Shown piece after piece: positions 1 to 5,140 of a DNA stretch of 7,684 nt. Source of the DNA: Pseudomonadota bacterium. GTDB lineage: Bacteria > Myxococcota > UBA9042 > PHBI01. Within the stretch, counting starts at the first letter, position 1; the number at the start of each line of letters is the position of its first letter. The position numbers and the translations under genes were made by a program. The notes under the pieces were generated by a model that was given only the letters and a program-made list of their open reading frames with translations, did not search any database and was not told where the DNA came from. The stretch lies in assembly GCA_005772945.1 (NCBI GenBank), contig SXIE01000114.1:1-7684 (forward strand), written 5' to 3'.

Positions 1-961
1 CATCCGCGGCGCTCGCGGCCTCGTCGTGCGGATGCCCGTCGCCCAGGTCGATCAGCCCCGCGCGCGTCGCCACGAGCAGCCCGACCAGGACCCCGGTGAC
101 CGCGAGGACCCCGGCCGCACGGCGCACGCGCACCGCGATGGGCACGGCGGCGAGCCAGCGCACGAGCCCGCTCAGCGCCAAGACGAGCGCGTAGATCGCG
201 ATGATGGTCGGGGCGGCGGTGACATCGAGCGCGACCGACAGGGCCATCCCGGCAAGGCATACGACGAGCCCGACGCCCCAGCCGACGACGAGCTGCCGCG
301 CGAAGGTCCCGCGACTCCAGGTCATCGCGAGCGTCGCCGGCGCCACCAGGAACACGAACACCAAGAGGACGCCCGCGATCCGAACCGAGTGCGTCACCGT
401 TACGGCGAACGTCGCGTAGAAGTAGAAGTCCACGCGCGCCAGCTTCAGGCCCGCCTGCGCGGCGGCGTCCGGGTCCTCCGAGACCGCGCCGAACTTGCGT
501 CCGAGCAGCGCATGCACGAGCGCGACGCCGCCGTAAACCGCCGCGGCCATGCCGACATCGCTCCACTCGGCCCAGAGCAGGGTGCCGGTCATCGACTCGC
601 GGAGGTGCTCGGCGCCCTCGGGAGCTTCGGCCATGACGAGCAGCGCGAGCGCGGACGCGAACGCATACGTGAGCCCGATCAGCGCCTCCTGCGGCACGCG
701 CGCGCGCGGCCCCGCGCGCATCGCGGCGATGAGCGCGGCGCCCGCGAGCGCAAAGACGAGCGAGAAGATCTCCGAGCCGGGGTTGCCCGGCGGCAGCCCG
801 ACCAGGAACGCGACGAGCCCGCCGAGCGCCGCGATCTGCGCGATCGCGAGGTCGACGAAGATGACCCCGCGTCGCAGGATGTGGAGCCCGAAGTAGGTGT
901 GGATCCCGACGAGCAAGAGCGCGATGGCGATCGGCGCGCCGAGCAGCGCGAACGTGCTCAC
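1..961 (-). CDS. ABC-3 family metal (probably zinc) transporter permease, ZnuB-like, 3' end cut
   Basis: Inner-membrane permease that would carry Zn2+ (or Mn2+) into the cytoplasm with a periplasmic binding protein and an ATPase. I translated it by hand from a GTG at 961-959; 320 codons are visible and the frame is still open at base 1. It is strongly hydrophobic. Residues 20-47 carry the ABC-3 N-terminal signature (GIHTYFGLHILRRGVIF followed by DLAIAQIAALG), and residues 251-266 (PTIIAIYALVLALSGL) match the family's late helix. The GTG overlaps the TGA of the binding-protein gene as GTGA, implying translational coupling. Family members usually end at about 260-300 residues. This one continues with another likely membrane helix (about 283-299) and a tail containing GDGHPHDE, so it has a C-terminal extension. 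Zinc rather than manganese is inferred from the neighbouring binding protein. Confidence 0.9.
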   Translation of the reverse strand, partial: MSTFALLGAPIAIALLLVGIHTYFGLHILRRGVIFVDLAIAQIAALGGLVAFLVGLPPGNPGSEIFSLVFALAGAALIAAMRAGPRARVPQEALIGLTYAFASALALLVMAEAPEGAEHLRESMTGTLLWAEWSDVGMAAAVYGGVALVHALLGRKFGAVSEDPDAAAQAGLKLARVDFYFYATFAVTVTHSVRIAGVLLVFVFLVAPATLAMTWSRGTFARQLVVGWGVGLVVCLAGMALSVALDVTAAPTIIAIYALVLALSGLVRWLAAVPIAVRVRRAAGVLAVTGVLVGLLVATRAGLIDLGDGHPHDEAASAAD

Positions 962-2019
962 GGTGCGCCGACCTTCGTTCGGAGCGCGGCGACCCACCGT
1001 TCGACGAGCGCAAAATACCCTTGGGATCCGGCGTGGAGCGGCACCGCCGCGACCTCGATCCCGGCGCGGCGCGCGACGCTGTGCACCTGCGTGTCGTTGT
1101 CGTAGGTGGTCGCCAAGAGGACGTGGATCCCGCGGGCCTTGACCGCCTCGAGCACCTCGGCGACGTGCGCGGCGGTCGGTGCCACGCCGGGCTTGCTCTC
1201 GACCGTCACCGGAATCGCGAGCTGGAAGTCGCGCGCGAGGTAGGCCCAGTTCCGGTGGTAGGTGAGGATGGTCTTGCCGACGATGCCGCGGAGGGCTCCG
1301 TACCAGCCGCCGAGGTGCTCCGTCAGCTTCTTGCCCTGGTAATCGCGCTCGGCGAGGAAGCTCCAGAGCTTGCCCTTGAGCGTCAGCTTCGCGAGCGTCG
1401 CGCCGCCGAGAAACGCGACGAGCTCCGCGCCGAACGCGTGCGCGTCGAGGCGCGCGACGAGCGCCTGTTCGCCGCGCTGGTAATCCGCCGCATGCGCGGG
1501 ATCGACGCGCGCCAGGCCGGCCGCGACATTGTGGATGATGATGCGGACGTTCATCGGCGACGTGTGGAGGTGAGGGTTGCCGTAGACGTGGACATCGCCC
1601 TGGGCGCGGTCGGCGCTGGCCGGCACGTCGACGAGCGGGACGCCGTCGGCGGCGCGGATGAAGCCCGGTTGCCCGGGTGCGACCTTGGTGTTGGCAGCCT
1701 TGTCGAGGAGGGCGCCCAGCCAGAGCTCGAGGTCGAGCCCGGTGCCGATCAAGACGTCCGCGCTGGCGAGCTCGACCGCGTACGAAGGGCGTGGCGCGAG
1801 GAAGTGCGGGTCCTGTCCTTCGGGGCAGATGACGTAGACCGCGACGAGGTCGCCGCCCACCTCCCGCGCGGCCCAGCCGTACTCCGAGAGAGTCGCGACG
1901 ACCTTGACTTTGGCGGCCGCGGGGGCTTCGACGGCGGCGAGAGCGCCGAGCGCCCCGAGGGTCGTGACGAGTGCGACGAGGAGCCTGCGAGTGTTGTGAA
2001 GCATGTTCACGAAGTGCAT
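958..2019 (-). CDS. Metal ABC transporter substrate-binding protein, ZnuA-like (cluster A-I)
   Basis: Periplasmic receptor that captures a divalent metal and delivers it to the permease encoded directly downstream. The 353-residue length is normal for the family. Residues 6-36 form a Sec signal peptide (MLHNTRR, a hydrophobic core, then APAAA). Expected metal ligands are His72 (GQDPH), His150 or His152 (GNPHLHTSPMN), His255 (TYHRNWAYL) and Asp307 or Asp309 (TTYDNDTQ). A histidine rather than glutamate at the third position is typical of zinc-type members, so zinc is inferred. The long His-rich loop of many ZnuA proteins is absent; only H144, H150 and H152 cluster. ATG 2019 is preceded by AGGAG (2031-2027, 7-nt spacer) that overlaps the stop of the barrel gene, supporting this start; Met6 is an alternative. 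The stop overlaps the permease start (GTGA). Confidence 0.93.
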   Translation of the reverse strand: MHFVNMLHNTRRLLVALVTTLGALGALAAVEAPAAAKVKVVATLSEYGWAAREVGGDLVAVYVICPEGQDPHFLAPRPSYAVELASADVLIGTGLDLELWLGALLDKAANTKVAPGQPGFIRAADGVPLVDVPASADRAQGDVHVYGNPHLHTSPMNVRIIIHNVAAGLARVDPAHAADYQRGEQALVARLDAHAFGAELVAFLGGATLAKLTLKGKLWSFLAERDYQGKKLTEHLGGWYGALRGIVGKTILTYHRNWAYLARDFQLAIPVTVESKPGVAPTAAHVAEVLEAVKARGIHVLLATTYDNDTQVHSVARRAGIEVAAVPLHAGSQGYFALVERWVAALRTKVGAP

Positions 2020-2026
2020 GGTCGGG

Positions 2027-2031
2027 CTCCT
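2027..2031 (-). promoter_or_regulatory. Ribosome binding site for the metal-binding protein gene
   Basis: AGGAG on the minus strand, 7 nt before ATG 2019. It overlaps the TAG stop of the barrel gene (TAGGAG), so both genes are probably translated from one transcript. It supports Met1 rather than Met6 as the start. Confidence 0.7.
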
Positions 2032-3328
2032 AGTAGCGCTCGTGGTAGTGGGGCCCGATGCCAGCGTCGAGCTGCAGCATGACCACGTGGGTGGGGTCCT
2101 CGCCGGACGGAAGCCCGAGCTGGTATTGGGCGCGCAGGAAGAGGTATTCGCTCTGCCAGAAGGTCACGACCGGGACGAGGTCGACCTCGGCCTTCTGCCC
2201 GTCGCCCGCCTCGACCCAGTCGCCGCGCAGTCCCACGTGCCATGAGCGATCGAGGCGCGCGTGGACGTAGGCGTACCCGCCGAAGCGCCCGTCCGTGCTG
2301 GGGTTTCCGAGCGCGTCCTCCATCTCGCGGTGGCGATAGAAGACGCCGCCGTGAACGAAGAAGCCGAAGCGATCTTTGCCACCGGCCGGGTCGTATGCGG
2401 CGGCGAAGTCACCCCAGAAGAGCGACGTCGTGCGCGTGGGTTGCCGTACGATCGTGCCAGGGGTGCCAGGGCTGGCGGGGTCGCCGGCTGAATCGGGTGC
2501 CACGTCGGCGCGCGGCCCGGTCTGGTGGTTGAAGCCGACGAGGGCGCCGCCGCCGAGCTCGAGGTAGCCACTCGCGCCGAGCGCGAGGTGGCCGTCGACG
2601 TGCGCGAGGAAGCTCGGTAACGAGAAGAACTCGCCCGCGAAGAGCGCCTCGTTCTCGCTGTTCGTCACCTCGATTTGGATGAGCAACGTGAAGGCCGGGA
2701 CGCCGACGACGGCGTCGAGCCGCAGGCCCGTCTGGGCGAGGCCTTCGTCGCCCAGGAAGATGCGATGAACGCGCGGGAGATCGGCCTGATCGAGCGCGTG
2801 CGTGTGCCAGCGATTGACGGGATCGAGTGACTGCCGCATGCGCCCGACCGTGAGGTTGAAGGGGCCGAGGAGTCCCGGCCAGAGGATCGTGGCCTCTTCG
2901 ATCTCGGCGCCCTCGGCACCGATCCCGACGAAGGCTTTGAAGCGCGCGAGGTGATCGACCGAGGCCGCGAACGACAGCTCGAGCTCGCGGAAGATGAAGC
3001 CCGAGCGCGCCCCGTCGGTGACGTGCGGCGGATCGGGGACGAGTACGCCGACGCCGTCGATCACCGCCGAGATCTCGGGATTGAGGCGGCTGAGGCCGCT
3101 CGTACCATCCGTGGCCGGGGCTTGAGGCGAGGTCGGGCCGGCCTGGTCTTCCGCGGCTTTGCGGAGTGCTTCCAGGTCCGGGTCCGGCGTGGCGGTGGGT
3201 GCGGGGGCCGGTTCGGGGGTGGGCTCGGGGGTGGGCTCGGCGGCGAGGGAAGACTCGGGAAAGAGTGGCAGCGACGACAGGATGAACGACGCGCACACGG
3301 CGCGCGCGCGCTTCGCGAAAGAGTACAA
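2030..3328 (-). CDS. Predicted outer-membrane beta-barrel (porin-like) protein of a metal-uptake operon
   Basis: 432 residues. Residues 1-30 are a signal peptide ending SSLAA. A Pro-rich linker (PTPEPTPEPAPAP, about 32-50) and a short charged helix (DLEALRKAAEDQ, 51-62) follow. The rest has the alternating polar/hydrophobic pattern of beta strands. It opens with LNPEISAVIDG (82-92) and contains FRELELSFAASVD, GRMRQSLDPVNRWHTH, FLGDEGLAQTGL and NSENEALFAGE. It ends in HYHERY, a terminal aromatic residue as expected for barrels assembled by the BAM machinery. The start is TTG, chosen because GGAGGT lies 5 nt upstream and the signal peptide begins there. Only 10 nt separate its stop from the binding-protein ATG. 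I infer that it lets metal, or a metal complex, cross the outer membrane for the ABC system. I see no TonB box or plug domain, so a passive porin is more likely than a TonB receptor. Function is untested. Confidence 0.82.
   Translation of the reverse strand: MYSFAKRARAVCASFILSSLPLFPESSLAAEPTPEPTPEPAPAPTATPDPDLEALRKAAEDQAGPTSPQAPATDGTSGLSRLNPEISAVIDGVGVLVPDPPHVTDGARSGFIFRELELSFAASVDHLARFKAFVGIGAEGAEIEEATILWPGLLGPFNLTVGRMRQSLDPVNRWHTHALDQADLPRVHRIFLGDEGLAQTGLRLDAVVGVPAFTLLIQIEVTNSENEALFAGEFFSLPSFLAHVDGHLALGASGYLELGGGALVGFNHQTGPRADVAPDSAGDPASPGTPGTIVRQPTRTTSLFWGDFAAAYDPAGGKDRFGFFVHGGVFYRHREMEDALGNPSTDGRFGGYAYVHARLDRSWHVGLRGDWVEAGDGQKAEVDLVPVVTFWQSEYLFLRAQYQLGLPSGEDPTHVVMLQLDAGIGPHYHERY
3210..3245 (-). 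repeat. 12-bp imperfect tandem repeat encoding the PTPEP linker
   Basis: About three copies of a 12-bp unit (plus strand GG[T/C]TCGGGGGTG at 3210-3221 and 3222-3233, with a diverged copy at 3234-3245). They encode the PTPE repeats just after the signal peptide of the barrel protein. Such linkers commonly vary in copy number and probably only space the barrel from its N-terminus. Confidence 0.6.
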
Positions 3329-3333
3329 GGCGG

Positions 3334-3339
3334 ACCTCC
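3334..3339 (-). promoter_or_regulatory. Strong ribosome binding site that fixes the TTG start of the barrel gene
   Basis: GGAGGT on the minus strand, 5 nt upstream of the TTG at 3328-3326. It is a near-perfect Shine-Dalgarno sequence and the clearest in the window. It makes TTG the best start even though no ATG is present, and suggests efficient translation despite the weak start codon. Confidence 0.75.
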
Positions 3340-3364
3340 GTCCAGTGGGCCAAAAGTGATCGGT

Positions 3365-3374
3365 CGGTCGACCG
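3365..3374. promoter_or_regulatory. Perfect 10-bp palindrome upstream of the metal-uptake unit (candidate operator)
   Basis: CGGTCGACCG is a perfect inverted repeat about 37 nt upstream of the barrel TTG, in the only sizeable gap between genes here. A dyad in this position could bind a dimeric regulator, for example a Fur/Zur-type repressor given the metal genes. The sequence does not resemble the well-known enterobacterial Zur or Fur boxes, and a 10-bp palindrome in GC-rich DNA can occur by chance. The role is inference only. Confidence 0.25.
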
Positions 3375-3378
3375 CGCG

Positions 3379-3398
3379 GGGTCCCAGGAAATGGGCCC
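3379..3398 (-). terminator. Hairpin between the small His/Cys-rich gene and the barrel gene (weak terminator candidate)
   Basis: On the minus strand GGGCCCA pairs with TGGG(A)CCC around a TTTCC loop, giving a 7-bp stem with one bulged A. It lies about 40 nt after the stop of the small His/Cys-rich gene. No T-tract follows, so it is at best a weak or factor-dependent terminator and could equally be a leader structure of the barrel mRNA. Confidence 0.25.
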
Positions 3399-3416
3399 GC
3401 GTGGGCTTAGGAAGCA

Positions 3417-3440
3417 GCGATCAGGCGATCAGGCGATCAG
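3417..3440. repeat. Three perfect tandem copies of an 8-bp repeat
   Basis: GCGATCAG occurs three times head to tail at 3417-3424, 3425-3432 and 3433-3440. The last copy contains the TGA stop of the small His/Cys-rich gene and the others lie just after it. Each copy carries GATC. This could be slippage-prone filler or an array of binding half-sites in the leader of the metal-uptake unit; the sequence alone does not decide. Confidence 0.7.
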
Positions 3441-3853
3441 CCAGGGACGGGCGGAGGCAGATTCGGAGCGAGCGCGTCGAGCGCGATCGGCGACGGGACG
3501 AACTCGCCGGCGGCGAACGCCAAATGGGCGTCGGCGAAGACGAGGCACGGAAGGACGCTCGTCGCCGTCGGGGGGTGCGGCTCGCGGCCCACGACCCCGA
3601 GGAGATCGCAGTGCCCATGCGCGTCCGCTTCGGCGTCGCTCGTGGCGGTCAGACTGGCGTCGGGAGCGGCGTGCGCGTGCAGCGTCGTCGACGTGTCGTG
3701 ACCCGCCTCGACCACGTCGCCGTGGATCGTGCAGATCTCGTGCGCCCCCGTGAGGGCGTGCAGCGTCGGCAGGAACTGAGCGCTCAGCGCGACGAGGGCC
3801 CACATCGCAGAGAGGTGAGGTCGTCGCTTCGCGCTCGGACAAGGGGTGCGCAC
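3437..3853 (-). CDS. Small His/Cys-rich exported or membrane-anchored protein, unrecognised
   Basis: 138 residues that I cannot place with confidence in a family. A hydrophobic stretch at about 15-36 (LSAMWALVALSAQFLPTLHAL) looks like a signal peptide or membrane anchor. The rest is low-complexity and metal-ligand-rich, with 11 histidines and cysteines at 5, 41, 82 and 103 (TGAHEICTIHGD, LHAHAAP, DAHGHCDLL). It ends LAPNLPPPVPG. The layout recalls small DUF2946-like membrane proteins, but the match is only in style. A periplasmic metal-binding or metal-sensing role is inferred from its ligands and from the uptake genes 108 nt downstream. The start is GTG 3853 with no clear ribosome binding site; ATG at Met17 is a real alternative. 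It begins 7 nt after the stop of the preceding gene. Confidence 0.65.
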   Translation of the reverse strand: MRTPCPSAKRRPHLSAMWALVALSAQFLPTLHALTGAHEICTIHGDVVEAGHDTSTTLHAHAAPDASLTATSDAEADAHGHCDLLGVVGREPHPPTATSVLPCLVFADAHLAFAAGEFVPSPIALDALAPNLPPPVPG

Positions 3854-3860
3854 GGGCGGA

Positions 3861-4673
3861 CTATGTCCGGGGCGGCACCTTCATGCAAGTGGATTGTATG
3901 TAGCGCCACGCAGCCCCGCCCGCGATGAGGGGGTCGAGCGCGGTGAGCGTGACGACGATGGCGGCGTGTTGGGTGGCCTCGAGGAACTTCTGGGCGTGGG
4001 TATCGCGGAGCGCGATGCCGGTCGCGAGCGAGGCGGCCGGCACGCTGATGCGCAGCTGCGTGGCGGCCGGGTTCGCGGGGTCGAAGGTGGCGGTGCCGGA
4101 GAGCGGGCCGAAGGTCGTGTCGAACGTGTCGTCGCCGGCGGCCGTACGCACCGCGAGCAGGTTCGTGCGCGCGTCGTCAGAGACGCGCCACGCGCCGGCC
4201 GGAACGGGCAGGGGTGGTAAGGGGTCGATGCGGGTGGCGGGACTCGGAGGTGCATGCGCCGCGGGGTTGGCGGCCGTCGGCAGGAGGCGCAGCGCGCCGT
4301 CCGGGGGCATGCCGCCAAGGAATGCCCAGAGCGGCAGGACCGGCGTGGCACATGCGGCGACGGCGCCGAGGGTCGCCCCGAGAAGCAGGACGCGCCGCCA
4401 GCCTGCGTGAGCGCGTGCGCGCCGCGCGAGGAGCACCAGCAGCGCGGTTCCGACGACCACGCCGACGGTGGCGAGCAGTCCCTCGAGGCCCAGCCAGACC
4501 CAGCGATCGGTCGTCTCGATCCAACCGATGTCCGGATCGGATACCCAAAAGCGGCGCGTCAGGTCGGTCCACATCGCGGACTCGCCTTGCGCGAGCCAGC
4601 GCGCGAGCCACAGGCCGGTGCCGAGGGCGCCGACGCCCAAGCCGATGCCGAGGATGCGTGGTGTGCGGGTCAC
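3861..4673 (-). CDS. Three-helix membrane protein ending in a truncated YceI domain
   Basis: 270 residues from GTG 4673, whose GTGA overlap with the YkgJ stop fixes the start. Predicted membrane helices are at about 8-26, 59-83 and 95-118. A Pro/Ala-rich linker (133-160) follows, then a YceI-like segment from Trp162. That segment aligns with the first half of YceI: FGPLSGTATFDPANPAA (188-204), SVPAASLATG (210-219) and ALRDTHAQKFLEATQHAAI (221-239). YceI proteins have a lipocalin-like barrel of about 170 residues that binds isoprenoid lipids. Here it stops after about 94 residues, and the second half (the G-x-L-T-x-x-G region) is missing in every frame downstream. The last codons (ATA, CAA, ACT, ACA) are atypical, as if the gene reads into former noncoding DNA. 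It may be a decaying gene or a half-domain with a new role. Confidence 0.75.
   Translation of the reverse strand: MTRTPRILGIGLGVGALGTGLWLARWLAQGESAMWTDLTRRFWVSDPDIGWIETTDRWVWLGLEGLLATVGVVVGTALLVLLARRARAHAGWRRVLLLGATLGAVAACATPVLPLWAFLGGMPPDGALRLLPTAANPAAHAPPSPATRIDPLPPLPVPAGAWRVSDDARTNLLAVRTAAGDDTFDTTFGPLSGTATFDPANPAATQLRISVPAASLATGIALRDTHAQKFLEATQHAAIVVTLTALDPLIAGGAAWRYIQSTCMKVPPRT
3893..3898 (-). promoter_or_regulatory. Possible -10 element upstream of the small His/Cys-rich gene
   Basis: TACAAT on the minus strand lies about 40 nt before GTG 3853, within a short AT-richer patch (3877-3905) that stands out from the surrounding GC-rich DNA. I see no convincing -35 hexamer 16-18 nt upstream. 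The patch falls inside the last codons of the truncated YceI gene. It could be an internal promoter that uncouples the His/Cys-rich gene from the upstream genes. Confidence 0.25.
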
Positions 4674-5140
4674 GTGTCGGAACCTCCCAGCGCTGCGTTC
4701 TGGCCGCTCTGGCCGCTCTGGCCGTCCTGGCCGTCCTGATCGACCCCGCGCTCGCGGCGCGCCCTGAGGCATTCCTCGCCGCCCGGCTCGACCCGCCGGC
4801 AGACGCCGGGGCGTTGCGAGTAGATCGTGCAGTGCACGCTCTGGCCCACCGGCCCGCTGAGCGCGACGCAGCGGTGGTCGCCGGTGAGGCGCAGGTGCCA
4901 CTCGCCGCGGGCATTGCGGACGGCCCACTCGGCGCGCGCGCGATGGTTGGTGTACAAAGTATCTTGCGGGAAGAGCTGGACGTAGTCGACGAACGCCTCG
5001 GCGCGGTTGTCGTCCGAATTGCAGCAGCAGGCCCCGCAGCGCGTGCAGTCGAGCGCCGGGCGCGCGGTCGCGAACGACGGCGCTGGGCGGGCGGCCGTGG
5101 TGCCGCTTCCGCTTCCGCGCTTCTGGGCCGTCGGCTTCAC
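4670..5140 (-). CDS. YkgJ-family cysteine-cluster protein
   Basis: 156 residues of the zinc- or iron-sulfur-binding YkgJ/FliB type. The signature is complete: DCTRCGACC (Cys32, 35, 38, 39, with an extra Cys40), Cys91 after a spacer, CTIYSQRPGVC (Cys104 to Cys114) and EEC (Cys124) followed by arginines. The biochemical role of the family is poorly defined; a bound metal or cluster is likely. The N-terminus is a flexible Ser/Thr/Gly/Ala stretch with no signal peptide, so it is cytoplasmic. The C-terminal tail after residue 132 is a hydrophilic run of DGQ/SGQ triplets encoded by a 9-bp tandem repeat, outside the conserved core. The GTG start at 5140 overlaps the Nudix stop as GTGA, and its own stop overlaps the next GTG in the same way. 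Confidence 0.9.
   Translation of the reverse strand: MKPTAQKRGSGSGTTAARPAPSFATARPALDCTRCGACCCNSDDNRAEAFVDYVQLFPQDTLYTNHRARAEWAVRNARGEWHLRLTGDHRCVALSGPVGQSVHCTIYSQRPGVCRRVEPGGEECLRARRERGVDQDGQDGQSGQSGQNAALGGSDT
4699..4743 (-). repeat. 9-bp tandem repeat in the YkgJ tail
   Basis: Four copies of a 9-bp unit run from 4699 to 4734 (TCTGGCCGC twice, then TCTGGCCGT and CCTGGCCGT), with a diverged fifth at 4735-4743. The unit keeps the frame and encodes GQ(S/D) repeats, so copy-number changes would only shorten or lengthen the tail. Confidence 0.8.

Noticed and set aside
26..1105. Long plus-strand open frame of 359 codons opposite the permease gene
   Set aside because: Its product is rich in Arg, Asp, Glu and His with no domain, typical of an antisense shadow in GC-rich DNA. 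The minus strand encodes a clear ABC-3 permease here.
1021..2082. Long plus-strand open frame opposite the metal-binding protein gene
   Set aside because: Low-complexity charged product without recognisable motifs; the minus-strand protein has a signal peptide and metal ligands.
2409..3353. Minus-strand open frame of 314 codons overlapping the barrel gene in another frame
   Set aside because: Arg/Pro-rich shadow; the barrel frame has a strong ribosome binding site, a signal peptide and barrel-like sequence.
3417..3440. Possible CRISPR array
   Set aside because: The repeats are 8 bp and directly adjacent, with no spacers and no cas genes nearby.
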